From contig NZ_JAJJMP010000001.1 of the NCBI RefSeq assembly GCF_020905415.1, forward strand, positions 3,793,501 to 3,857,500: a stretch of 64,000 nt of DNA. Direction: 5' to 3'. The notes beneath the pieces were generated by a model. It saw only the letters and a list, made by a program, of their open reading frames with translations. It searched no databases and was not told the DNA's origin. The stretch is from Myroides oncorhynchi. Its GTDB lineage: Bacteria > Bacteroidota > Bacteroidia > Flavobacteriales > Flavobacteriaceae. This document shows, piece after piece, positions 17,771 to 28,300 of the stretch (position 1 is its first letter; every line of letters begins with the position of its first letter). Position numbers and translations under genes: made by a program.

Positions 17771-19497
17771 CCTGGATTTTGTTTTAAATTAGGGTTTAAC
17801 TGCAGTTCTTGTACTGGAATAGGATATAGATAATCTTTATCTTCTTTGAAAGTACGAGTTCTAAATGTAGGGTGAGGTTCTACTAAATTATTTGAACTTA
17901 AATTTAAGTCTCTACCTAACTTCACATAATAAACTCCTTTTTGATTTTCAGGCTTTTGCCCATCATAAAGATGAATATCTACTGTTCCATTTTGATCTAA
18001 ATCATAAGCTCCTATACCTGGGAAGTACATTCCCTCAATAGGTTGTGTTAACTTCTGCCCCTCTTTCCAACGTACAATATCTTCCCACCTATGATCTTCC
18101 ATATACAGCTCTATACGGCGCTCTCTTCTAATCTCTAGGATAACACCTTTATTTGTATTCTGTACATTGCGATATTGGTTAGCGATATACGGATCAGGGT
18201 TAGCATTAGCTGCTCCTAAATCTAAACTAGGCATTCCTGCACGAGTACGAATCACATTAATAGACTTATCTAAATCTTCTTGTGTGAGTGTACCTAACTC
18301 AGCTTTTGCTTCTGCAAAGTTTAATAATACCTCAGCATATCTAAATAAAGGCAAGTCTACAATAGAGGCACTATTAGTATCAAACTGAGATTCTGTAACA
18401 TACTTAATCAATTGATATCCTGTTACTGTAGCTGATAAATCCGGAGCTAGCTCTATATTACCTCCTATACGTTTATACTTAGGTGTGCGCACAGTTTGGT
18501 ACAAGCGTAAATCACGATTTTTTGTTTCTTCAGCAAACTGCATTTTATTATAGTTAGGAATATCTGTAAAACGACTACCATCTTTCATTAAATAACTATT
18601 TACTAAATCTTTAGGCATACCTGGACGTCCATAAGAAGAAGTAATTGTATAGTAGTTTACATTGTGCTTTATGTTAAGTTCTGTAGAGAACTCCCTAGCT
18701 AAAATTATCTCTTGATCTATAGCACTATGTGAAGCAAACAAATTTAAATAATCTTGTTCTGGTTTTCCTGTAGAATACAGTTTGTAACCAGACTCTTTCA
18801 TTAATTGTTCCGCTGCAACTGTTGCTTGTGTTAGATATTTTTCATACCCCTTAAGACCTCTATACTTCATGAAAGTTCCTTCATATAATCCGACCCTCAC
18901 TTTTAGAGCTAATGCTGTCCATTTAGACACTCTGTAAGCTGATTTTGTAGGTTTCATGTTTTCAATAGCGAAATCTAAGTCTTTCATTATATTATCCACT
19001 ACGACATTGCGTGGATCCCTAGGTTTCTCAAGAGACTTTGTATCATTAGGGTCTATCACATAGTCGTACCATGGCACATCCCCAAATCTCTTAACCTTCT
19101 CGAAATAAAAATAAGCTCTAAAGAATTTGGCTATTCCTCCATAATGTTTAGTTACATTCTTATCAGGAACTCTTTCGTAGTTTTCTAAAAAGTAATTGAT
19201 ATTTCTCAAATCTCCCCAAGACCAGCCTCCACCAGTAGTTGGTACAGTTCGAGCCCCTCTCATCTCTTCAGATAATGTACTCTGAATAATATTATCACTA
19301 CTACTATCCCCATTATAAATGGAAGTAGATGGAAACATTCTATAGAATGAGTTTGAGAACAGAATTAAATCACTTTCTTTCTGAAAGAAGTTTTCTCCAG
19401 TCACATCCGAAAGTGGAGTTCTATCAAGATAGTCTTCACTACATGATGTTGTAGCAATCGCTAAACAGGCTAAAAAAAGTATTCTATATTTTTTCAT
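17764..19497 (-). CDS. SusD-like surface lipoprotein, locus 2
   Basis: 577 residues with lipoprotein signal (lipobox TTSC, Cys near 19) and the SusD/RagB hallmarks: LDRTPLSDVTGENFF, the GGIAKFFRAYFYFEKVKRFGD region, FRYAEVLLNFAEAKAEL, and the C-terminal RRERRIELYMEDHRWEDIVRWK with LYPIPVQEL and LKQNPGW. It is close in sequence and length to the SusD of locus 1, so the two loci are probably paralogous duplications. It follows susC2 by 9 bases and overlaps the EEP gene downstream. Confidence 0.93.
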   Translation of the reverse strand: MKKYRILFLACLAIATTSCSEDYLDRTPLSDVTGENFFQKESDLILFSNSFYRMFPSTSIYNGDSSSDNIIQSTLSEEMRGARTVPTTGGGWSWGDLRNINYFLENYERVPDKNVTKHYGGIAKFFRAYFYFEKVKRFGDVPWYDYVIDPNDTKSLEKPRDPRNVVVDNIMKDLDFAIENMKPTKSAYRVSKWTALALKVRVGLYEGTFMKYRGLKGYEKYLTQATVAAEQLMKESGYKLYSTGKPEQDYLNLFASHSAIDQEIILAREFSTELNIKHNVNYYTITSSYGRPGMPKDLVNSYLMKDGSRFTDIPNYNKMQFAEETKNRDLRLYQTVRTPKYKRIGGNIELAPDLSATVTGYQLIKYVTESQFDTNSASIVDLPLFRYAEVLLNFAEAKAELGTLTQEDLDKSINVIRTRAGMPSLDLGAANANPDPYIANQYRNVQNTNKGVILEIRRERRIELYMEDHRWEDIVRWKEGQKLTQPIEGMYFPGIGAYDLDQNGTVDIHLYDGQKPENQKGVYYVKLGRDLNLSSNNLVEPHPTFRTRTFKEDKDYLYPIPVQELQLNPNLKQNPGW

Positions 19498-19506
19498 TTT
19501 ATATTC

Positions 19507-22500
19507 TTAAAAGTTTAATTGTACTCCAAAAGAAAGGATTTTAGAGAATGGATAGTTTTGAGCACTAGATCGAGTTCTTGCAGAACCTGGGCTATTAAAG
19601 TTAAAACTATTACTTGCAGCTTCAGGATCGATATAATCAGTCAAACTAGTGAATGTGAATAGATTCTCACCAGACATATAGATTCTTACTTTTTCTATAT
19701 TAGCTCTCTTTGTAAAAGACTGAGGTAAAGTATATCCTATAGTTAGATTCTTTAATCTCAAATAAGCTATATTCTGCATATAACGATCATTATTAACTCC
19801 TAACTGTCTATTAGCTCCTAACGCTGTATATCCTACTAGACGTGGATAGTAACCATTTGGATTCTCTTGAGACCAGATATCATTAGCTAAATCTTGACGA
19901 ATGAATGAATCATAAGGTCGGTTATACATCCCCCAGAATACTCTACTCTCTTCATTAGGATACCAATCTTGTTTACCTACCCCTTGGAAGAATGCAGAAA
20001 AATCAATTCCTTTCCACTCCCCTCTAAGTGTAAAACTATATAGATAACGAGGTGTAGTATTCCCTATCTTTTTAAGATCTCCGTGATCATCTAAGGTATT
20101 TAAACCATTATCTACTTTACCATCACCGTTTCTATCCACAAACATTACATCCCCAGGTTTTAAACCTCCTAGCGAATATATAAATGACGATACTTTTGAT
20201 TGATCTGCATGGTTTTTAATCTGTTCCTCACTCGAGAATAAGCCTGCTACTTCATATCCCCATATTTCGCCTAGTTCCATTCCTTCGTAGTAATCTGTTA
20301 AGATCCCTTTAGGATTAGAAAATTTAGTAATACGTGTTTTAGAGTCAGCAAGTGTTCCTGTAATTGAGAAGTTAAAGTCACTATCTGCTAACTTAAACGA
20401 ATCTGAGTATGTCAAGCTAAGTTCAAATCCTTTTGTTCTAAGGTTAGCTGCGTTCTCACGAGGAGCTCCTGTACCAAGAACAGCAGGAAGTGTACGCCCT
20501 CTTGTCAACATTCCATTTATATCTCTTTGGAAATAGTCGAAAGACATTTTTAATTTATTTTGAAAGAATGCCAAGTCAGCTCCTATATCATATGTTTCTA
20601 CTCTCTCCCAAGTAATATCACGAGGATTAAGAGCTGGAGCAGTCATATAATCTAACTTAGCACCATCTAATGCATAACCATTGTCAATGGCTTTATTTAA
20701 AGTAGGTATATATTCATAAGCACCGATATTTTGATTTCCTAATTCTCCATAAGAAGCTCTAATCTTAAACTGGTTCCAGAACGAAATATTATCTTTAAAG
20801 AACGGTTCATTCGCTACATTCCAACCTATCGAATACGACGGAAAGAACCCCCATCTCTGGTCTTTAGGGAATCTAGAGGTTGCATCATAACGTCCATTAA
20901 ACTCTACTAAATACTTACCTGCGTAATCATAAGACAAACGGTAGAAATAACCTCTCAAAGCCCAATCATAAGCACTACCAGTAACTTCAGGATTAGAAGA
21001 TCCTAAGCCCACATTATTTAAATCATCTGAGATCAAATTCTGTACACTTGCTATAATACTTTCACTTCTAAAATCTTCTTGGTTAAACCCTCCCATCACT
21101 TCAAAATTGTGATGATTTAAAGAGAATTTATAGTTACCATAAATATTCACAGCATTATAAATCTCTGTTCTATTATTAGTATTTAATTTATTTACACCAA
21201 AATAGTCAACTTGCTCTGGAAAAATAGAATAAGGCACTTTAGTAGAACGTTCACTTATACCTCTTGTTCCTTTTCGATAAGCGTAACTAGCATAAATATC
21301 TAAATCTTTAATAGGATGAAAATGTACAGTATTAGCTGTAGAGAACTCATCTCTGCGAGATTCTTTTTTTGACTTACCATGTAATAATGCAGCGTAAAGT
21401 CCATCTCCTACAGTATAGTTATTTAATTCGGTACGCCATAATGCATTACCGTCTGGATTAACAGGCATGTAAGCAGGTAAAGCATGCACTAGCATGAAGT
21501 TACTCCATTGATCAGCCCATCCATATTGACTTCCTCCATGTGCCAAGTCATAAGATCTAAAATATTGATTATTCGTAGAAAAATCTATCCAGTCATTAAT
21601 CTTGATGTCAAACTTAGCTCTAACATTATCTTTTTTATAAAGGTCTTCTTGTACTTTTAACAGTCCGTCTTCCTTATAATTTCTGTATGAAAAATATCCT
21701 TTTACTTTTTCAGACCCTCCTGATATACTTACATCATTGATATATGAGTAACGTTTATCTTTCCAAAAATAATCCCACCAGTCTGTATTTCCATAATGAA
21801 CATACTGATCTCTACCATTTCTGTTTTGTATCTCAACTCGAGCTAAAGAAGGATTCTGAGATACTAATTTTAACTGTTCGTAATCTTCATCATTATACCC
21901 TGTATAAGTCTTACCTGTAGCAGCTAAAAAAGAGTCGTCAACTAACTTAGTAGATAAATAAGGATCTGTCAAGAAATTGGTATTCTGTGTCGGTGTCATA
22001 CTATTCACTGTAGAACTAATATTAACCTTTACCTTTCCTACTTCAGGATTTTTAGTAGTCACTAATACCACTCCAAAAGCTCCCCTTGCTCCATACACAG
22101 CTGCAGCTCCTGCATCTTTTAGAACACTAATATTCTCTATATCCGCAGGATTAAGCGTGTTTAAATTCCCTTCTATCCCATCGATTAGTACTAATGGACT
22201 ACCACCATTAATAGAGGTAAAACCACGAATATTAATATTTACATCTGAGTCTGCTTTTCCTCCACTGTTAATAATGTTCAATCCTGGAGTACTTCCTTGT
22301 AAAGCTGATATCGCATTAGAGCTAGGTCTATCCTCTAATAATCGCTTATCAACCTCTGCTACTGCTGTAGTGATTTTTTGTTTCTTTTTATCACCATATC
22401 CGATAGCTACAACAGTAATATCCTCTAATTGGGTATTAAACTGATTATTGCTAACATGGATAGTATTATTAGCATATTCTAGACCTAGACCTGTTTGCAT

Positions 22501-22764
22501 AGAAATAAACTCTAAAACATCTAGAATACTCATACTCTTAGCACTCCACTCAATAAGTGGGATATCCTTTAAAGAAGCATTTTGATAAGTTACTTTCCCA
22601 CCAACTTTTGCTGCTAATTCAATTAATACTGTATCAAGATGAGCATCTTGCTTAATATTAATGGTAACCAAAGGTGTTGTTGTCTTTGGTAGGTTTTCTT
22701 GTGCAGATAGAAAACCTGAACTCATAAGGAATGCTATATAACAACATACCCGAAATTTTTTCAT
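19507..22764 (-). CDS. SusC-like TonB-dependent transporter with STN domain, locus 2 (lacks the CarboxypepD_reg domain)
   Basis: 1085 residues: signal peptide (cleavage near AQ at 22), STN domain (~38-110), then directly a TonB-box-like LEDITVVAIGYG and plug (~118-245; NINIRGFTSING, VLIDGIEGN, ISVLKDAGAAAVYGARGAFGV) and a beta barrel ending in Phe. The carboxypeptidase-regulatory domain found in most SusC proteins, including the other two here, is absent; the STN domain runs straight into the plug. A weak promoter candidate (TTTG at 22854-22857, AATGTTTG at 22824-22831, minus strand) lies ~60 bases upstream. The STN domain implies FecR partnering, but no dedicated sigma/anti-sigma pair precedes it. 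Confidence 0.92.
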   Translation of the reverse strand: MKKFRVCCYIAFLMSSGFLSAQENLPKTTTPLVTINIKQDAHLDTVLIELAAKVGGKVTYQNASLKDIPLIEWSAKSMSILDVLEFISMQTGLGLEYANNTIHVSNNQFNTQLEDITVVAIGYGDKKKQKITTAVAEVDKRLLEDRPSSNAISALQGSTPGLNIINSGGKADSDVNINIRGFTSINGGSPLVLIDGIEGNLNTLNPADIENISVLKDAGAAAVYGARGAFGVVLVTTKNPEVGKVKVNISSTVNSMTPTQNTNFLTDPYLSTKLVDDSFLAATGKTYTGYNDEDYEQLKLVSQNPSLARVEIQNRNGRDQYVHYGNTDWWDYFWKDKRYSYINDVSISGGSEKVKGYFSYRNYKEDGLLKVQEDLYKKDNVRAKFDIKINDWIDFSTNNQYFRSYDLAHGGSQYGWADQWSNFMLVHALPAYMPVNPDGNALWRTELNNYTVGDGLYAALLHGKSKKESRRDEFSTANTVHFHPIKDLDIYASYAYRKGTRGISERSTKVPYSIFPEQVDYFGVNKLNTNNRTEIYNAVNIYGNYKFSLNHHNFEVMGGFNQEDFRSESIIASVQNLISDDLNNVGLGSSNPEVTGSAYDWALRGYFYRLSYDYAGKYLVEFNGRYDATSRFPKDQRWGFFPSYSIGWNVANEPFFKDNISFWNQFKIRASYGELGNQNIGAYEYIPTLNKAIDNGYALDGAKLDYMTAPALNPRDITWERVETYDIGADLAFFQNKLKMSFDYFQRDINGMLTRGRTLPAVLGTGAPRENAANLRTKGFELSLTYSDSFKLADSDFNFSITGTLADSKTRITKFSNPKGILTDYYEGMELGEIWGYEVAGLFSSEEQIKNHADQSKVSSFIYSLGGLKPGDVMFVDRNGDGKVDNGLNTLDDHGDLKKIGNTTPRYLYSFTLRGEWKGIDFSAFFQGVGKQDWYPNEESRVFWGMYNRPYDSFIRQDLANDIWSQENPNGYYPRLVGYTALGANRQLGVNNDRYMQNIAYLRLKNLTIGYTLPQSFTKRANIEKVRIYMSGENLFTFTSLTDYIDPEAASNSFNFNSPGSARTRSSAQNYPFSKILSFGVQLNF

Positions 22765-23083
22765 GTCTTAAGCTTTTGATATTAGTTCCTGTAAAACTAC
22801 TGACAACCAACAGCTAAGACATTCAAACATTTTTTATAAAATCATTAACAATACAAATATCGATAACACCTAGTTTAAAATAAATTAACAATTCTTTAAT
22901 AATTAAGTCGCGTACAAAACTATTATTACCTGAAAGCAATAGATATGTTATTTTCTTTCATCTCTAAGCCATTATTGCTACTTATACTCTGTCAAAATCA
23001 GTCAAATTTTTAAACCTTACTTTGATTAATAATAGGTCTTTCTCAAAACACGTAAGCGGTGAAAATCTAATAATTTCTAATTA

Positions 23084-23216
23084 CCCAGAATCAACATTAG
23101 CCAAATACCAGAAAGTAATTCTACTTCATAGTTCATACTATAGTATGCTTATGTCCCTAATTCAGACCTATCTTGTATAATTGATTTTCGTTTATATGTC
23201 TATCGCTGATTCTGGG
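23084..23216. mobile_element. MITE-like element, copy B (133 bp, internally deleted)
   Basis: Starts CCCAGAATCAACATTAG and ends CTATCGCTGATTCTGGG. It shares the full outline of copies A and C but lacks about 19 internal bases between the CTACTTCATAG and CATACTATAG segments. Flanks are AATTA and ATAAA, so the TTAAA duplication seen around the other copies is not preserved here. Confidence 0.7.
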
Positions 23217-23809
23217 ATAAACTGAATATAAGAATTCATACATAACTCTAGACAAGGAAAAGTTTTGTATGTGTCTTCTAGTAGTTTTTTTTACCTTTAT
23301 TTGGCAAAAAGTCCTTCTAAGCAAACAATCCTCAAGAATATTCCTAGTAATCCCCAAGAAAGTACAGAGAATACTCTTTTTTTTGGGTTTGTAAGTATTG
23401 TAAATAATATTCTCTGCTCATTTTAGAAAATAAAGAAGATGCTAAACTAACCTTACATTTTATTACACAGGAGCCTACTTTTTGTACGTCGTTAGATCAC
23501 GTTTTTATTCAAGGATCTTAAGCTATATTATTTATTAACTTTTCTTAATAGATAATATTAGAGTAGATGTCGCATAAAATACATTTTCTCCTATGATATG
23601 TTATTTTATTTACACATTCTTAACTATACTATAACATAAGTTTTTACCTCATAAAACATTTTATCTCCAATAAATCAACAAGATAAACCACTAAATACCC
23701 ATATATTATGTGCTAAAAAATAAAACATATTATTAAATAATAGACATTTTGACCTAAAATCTTAACTCTTTAGTAAAGTTAGAGAAAGAACATTACTCCT
23801 AATATAAGA

Positions 23810-23817
23810 TAATTTTG
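23810..23817 (+). promoter_or_regulatory. Candidate -7 box of the locus 3 sigma gene
   Basis: TAATTTTG matches the Bacteroidetes -7 consensus TANNTTTG and lies 19 bases before the start codon. No good -33 TTTG is found at the usual spacing, so this is tentative. Confidence 0.35.
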
Positions 23818-23836
23818 GTCTCAAAATAATATAATA

Positions 23837-24382
23837 ATGACTAATAAAGATAGATTCGTAAACAACTTGTATACGACTTATTGGGAGTCTCTGTATATCT
23901 ATGCTAATAACTTAACTCAAAATACTGCGCAGACAGAAGATATCATTCAAGAAGTATTTATTGATCTTTGGAAGAGATTTGACACCTTACATATTGAGAA
24001 TTTTAAAGCCTATCTTTATACAGCTGTTAAATATAAATGTCTAGAATATTTGCGCAATAGAAAATTTACTTCTGTAGAACTAGAGACTGCTTATGAGGCA
24101 TTATCAGAATTTGAATTACTTACTGTAGAGGAACAAGAACAATTTAAACTTTACCTACTAGAACAAGTCAAATCAAAAGCTGCAGAAATATTACCAGAAA
24201 AATGTTTAGAAATTTTTCAGTTGAGATATTACAGTCAGAAGTCTTATTCTGAAATTGCTCAACTCCTAAACTTGTCAGAAAACACAGTTAAAAACCAATT
24301 AAACAAGGCATTATCCTTATTAAGAGCTAATCTTTCTTATTCTGTAGAAGCCTTTTTCTTCTTTCTTTTATTTGTTAAATAA
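23837..24382 (+). CDS. ECF RNA polymerase sigma factor, locus 3
   Basis: 181 residues with region 2 (TEDIIQEVFIDLWKRF, ~35-50) and region 4 (YYSQKSYSEIAQLLNLSENTVKNQLNKALSLLR, ~131-163). The C-terminal tail SVEAFFFFLLFVK is markedly hydrophobic, as in the locus 1 sigma. It starts the plus-strand sigma-FecR-SusC-SusD-phosphoesterase unit and is expected to activate that operon when the SusC ligand is present. Confidence 0.92.
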   Translation: MTNKDRFVNNLYTTYWESLYIYANNLTQNTAQTEDIIQEVFIDLWKRFDTLHIENFKAYLYTAVKYKCLEYLRNRKFTSVELETAYEALSEFELLTVEEQEQFKLYLLEQVKSKAAEILPEKCLEIFQLRYYSQKSYSEIAQLLNLSENTVKNQLNKALSLLRANLSYSVEAFFFFLLFVK

Positions 24383-24471
24383 TTGTTACCTATATTAAGT
24401 AATCATTAAATCCAGTTTTTCACATAGTACCATTTATAGAATAGCACACTTTATAGATATAAGCACTATTC

Positions 24472-25362
24472 ATGGAAAACAAGATTAGAAATATTATAGA
24501 TCAATATTTAAAGAAAAACTCATCTGATCAAGAAAATCAATTTTTAACTTCTTGGTTAGAAAGATTACAACAAACAGGTACTTCTACCATCGCAGACAAA
24601 GAAACTGTTGAAAACAGATTGCGCAATAAAATAGTAGCTAGTCAGAAAGCGCATACTCGACGCATGCGCTTTAGACGCACTGCTACCTGGGTTGCTTGTA
24701 TTACAATACCTTTGTTAAGCGGTATCTTTTTATGGAATCAATATAGTTCTTCTACTAATCTATATTATGCAGAAAAGACCACGAGTATTACTTTAGATGA
24801 CAACACTATTATTATACTAGAACCTGGTACTACATTAGAAATTAACGATGAATACAATACCTCTAATCGTTCAGTAAAACTAAAAGGTACTGCTTTATTT
24901 AGAGTAGCCAAAAACAGAGATCTTCCTTTCTTAGTCAAGTCTGATCATCTTAACACTACCGTTATAGGAACAACATTTACTGTGAGTGATAAGACTTCTA
25001 ATGACCATAAAGTTCGCGTAATAGAAGGAATAGTATCAGTAGAAAATCCTAAAGATTCTTCGTTAAGAATATTACATGCTAACGATAGTTTGGTATGGCA
25101 CAATGATAAACTAGCTCATAATACTTTACTCGCCCAGACTTCATACTTTGACTTTAATAATATCCCTTTAGATAAAGCAATCAATCAGTTGGAAGAATAC
25201 TACCGTATCCATATCAACATTGATCATCGTGTTAACACCCAAACCATCTTACATGGACAATATCCAAAACAAGAGTTATATGCTATTCTGAGAAGTATCT
25301 GCTTCTTAGAAGATCTTACCTACAAAAAACAAGATAAAAAGGTCTCAATTTTTAAAAAATAA
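24472..25362 (+). CDS. FecR-type anti-sigma factor, locus 3
   Basis: 296 residues: cytoplasmic N-terminus (~1-75), a transmembrane helix (~78-97, TWVACITIPLLSGIFLW-like), FecR domain (~100-200, with ALFRVAKNRDLPFLVKSD and TVIGTTFTV) and a DUF4974 C-terminal domain (~225-296). It lies 89 bases after its sigma gene and 34 bases before susC3. It should hold the sigma factor at the inner membrane and respond to the STN domain of SusC3. Confidence 0.92.
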   Translation: MENKIRNIIDQYLKKNSSDQENQFLTSWLERLQQTGTSTIADKETVENRLRNKIVASQKAHTRRMRFRRTATWVACITIPLLSGIFLWNQYSSSTNLYYAEKTTSITLDDNTIIILEPGTTLEINDEYNTSNRSVKLKGTALFRVAKNRDLPFLVKSDHLNTTVIGTTFTVSDKTSNDHKVRVIEGIVSVENPKDSSLRILHANDSLVWHNDKLAHNTLLAQTSYFDFNNIPLDKAINQLEEYYRIHINIDHRVNTQTILHGQYPKQELYAILRSICFLEDLTYKKQDKKVSIFKK

Positions 25363-25396
25363 CTAAACATTTAAAAACCGATTATGCACTTAAACC

Positions 25397-28300
25397 ATGA
25401 AAAACAACTACAAAAAAATTAAGTTTCCTGTAATAGCACTAGCTTGTCTGATGTGGTCAAATGTTACTCTAGGACAATCACCTTCTCAGATTAATTTAGC
25501 ACTACCTAAAGGTGAATTAACGATCAATGAATTAATAAAAACAATAGAGAAACAAACTTCTATTAAGATTTACTATACTGATGAATTACCTCAGAGCACT
25601 AAAGTAAACTTTAATAGTAAAACGCTTACTCTACAACAAATACTAAGTTCATTACAAGCCAAAGTTAATCTATCTTATAAATTAGAAGACAATCTACTTT
25701 CTATAAAAAAAGGAAACTCTTCTATCGCTTTAAGTATGCTTAAAGGAAAAGTATTGGATAACAATGGACTTACGTTACCAGGGGCAACCATAGAAAACGT
25801 AAGCAATACACAGTCTACCATTACTGACTTAGATGGGAAATTTGATATCAAAGCAAATCCAAATGACTTAATAAAAGTCTCTTTTATTGGTTTTCAAGAT
25901 CAAATGGTAAAGGCATCTTCTATGATGAATATCAAGATGATAGAAGAAGCGTCTAATCTAGATGAGATTGTAGTGATTGGTTATGGGACTGCTAAGAAGA
26001 AAGATATTACAGGTTCTGTTGGACAAGTTAGTGGAGATGCAATAGAACAGCGAAATACAACACAGCTTTCGCAGGCTCTTCAAGGACAACTATCAGGAGT
26101 AATGGTAACTCGTAACTCAAGTAAAACTGGTGCTAAAGCTGATATCAAAGTTCGCGGTGTGACTACTATAGGTAATACTGATCCATTAATCGTGGTAGAC
26201 GGTGTGGCACAAGATGATATGGATCAAGTAAACACTAATGATATCGAAGAAATATCTGTTTTAAAAGATGCAGCAGCGGCTTCTATTTATGGAGCTAGAG
26301 CAGCTGCCGGGGTTATTTTAATTACAACTAAACGCGCTAAAGATAACGAATTTCACTTCTCTTATAAATCTGATTACGCCTTTGAAAAACCTACGATGAT
26401 GCCTAAGTCTGTTGGTTATAAACGCTACATGGAGATGATCAATGAAATGTCTTGGAATGATGCAGGTACAGCTCCTGGAGGAGAATATGGTATCTATAGC
26501 AAACAAGATATAGACAATTGGTATCAGAATAACTTAGATAACCCTAATAAATACCCTATCACAGACTGGCAAGATCTATTGCTAAAAAATTCTGCTGCAA
26601 AAGAAAGACACTCTTTTTCTCTTTCTGGTGGTGGTGAACGCATTAAGACGCGTGCAAGCGTGGATTATGAGAATATCAAAGCAATCTATGATGTTGAGAA
26701 TTACAAAAGGATTATGACTCGTGTAAATAACAATATCAAGGTTAATGATTTTATCTCTGGAGATATTGATTTATCGTATAATACAACCCAACAAACTTCC
26801 CCTGTTAACGACCCTGTATGGGAAGCAATGCGTTATGCTCCTGTATATGCTACTACTTGGCAAGATGGAAGAATCGCTGAGGGAAAATCAGGTTCTAATG
26901 CCTATGCTAGTTTATATCATGGAGGTACTAAAAGACATTACTCTGATAAAATATACGGAAGAGTAGCCTTGAACTTTACACCAATTCAAGATTTAAAAGT
27001 TTCATTAGTTTTAGCCCCACAACTAGCTTTTGATAGAAGAAAGAACTTTACAAAAAAAATAGAATATTATGATGCCGAGAACCCTGAGCGTTTCTCAGGC
27101 TATATAAATGGTCATACAAACAATACTTTAGTAGAGAATAGAAACGAAAGCAAAATACTGACAAAACAAGTACTTGCTACTTACACTAAAGATCTAAAAA
27201 AACATAGTATTAATCTATTATTAGGGTATGAAGATAATTATTCTTCTATAGATAATTTAGGTGCTAAAGCAATGAATATGGAATTGCCTAATTTTCCATA
27301 TTTAGACCTAGCTCCCGTAGAATATATGACTAACTCTGGTGATAAAACGGAGACTGCTTATCAATCTCTTTTCTCTAGATTAATCTATTCATTTGACAAC
27401 AAATATCATTTGCAAGCTAATATTCGTAGAGATGGTTCTTCGCGCTTTCACAAAGATCACAGATGGGGTATATTCCCTTCTTTTTCTGCAGGATGGACTT
27501 TATCAGAAGAAAACTTCATGAAAAACCAAAATGTAATAAGCTACTTAAAACTTAGAGGTTCTTGGGGTACTCTAGGAAATGAACGAATCGGAAACTATCC
27601 ATATCAATCTTCAATCAATTTTTCTAATACCTTATTCTATAAAGACAACCTGATTATCTCTGCTCTAACTGCTGCTCAAACGCAATATGCTATCCAGAAC
27701 ATCACTTGGGAAACAACAGAATCAATTGATTTTGGTTTGGATATTAATTTCTTAAGAAATCGCCTTAGTATCACAGCTGATTACTATAAAAAGAAGACAC
27801 GAGATATGCTGTTAGAGTTAGAGATTCCTGCTTTTATGGGATTTGAAAACCCACAACAAAACGCTGGTAACATGCACACTGAAGGATGGGACTTAGATAT
27901 TAATTGGCGAGATCAGATTGGTGACCTAAAATACTCTATAGGAGCTAATCTATCAGACTCTAGAACAACTATGGGTGACTTAGGAGGACGCATAGTTATG
28001 TCTAACGGAAAAATCATAAGACAAGGGACTTCGTTTAATGAATGGTACGGATATGTTTCTGATGGTATTTTTCAAAATAAAGAACAAATAGATAATAGCC
28101 CTAAACTATCTAATGCTGTAAAACCAGGAGATATTAAATATGTAGATATAAGTGGACCTGATGGTGTTCCTGATGGAATCATATCACCAGATTACGATCG
28201 TGTACCTTTAGGCTCATCACTACCTCGTTACATATTTGGTGGACATATTAACCTTGATTACAGAGGAATCGAATTAGGAGTAGCTTTTCAGGGGGTTGGA

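Larger units (their letters stand above)
22765..23836. other. Divergent intergenic region between locus 2 and locus 3
   Basis: About 1.07 kb of AT-rich DNA separating susC2 (leftward) from the locus 3 sigma gene (rightward). It holds one MITE-like copy (23084-23216) and candidate promoters for both directions. A reverse open frame at about 23157-23357 overlaps the repeat, matches nothing I recognise and is not called. Confidence 0.6.

Noticed and set aside
23157..23357. Reverse open frame in the divergent region
   Set aside because: Overlaps a MITE copy and has no similarity I recognise.
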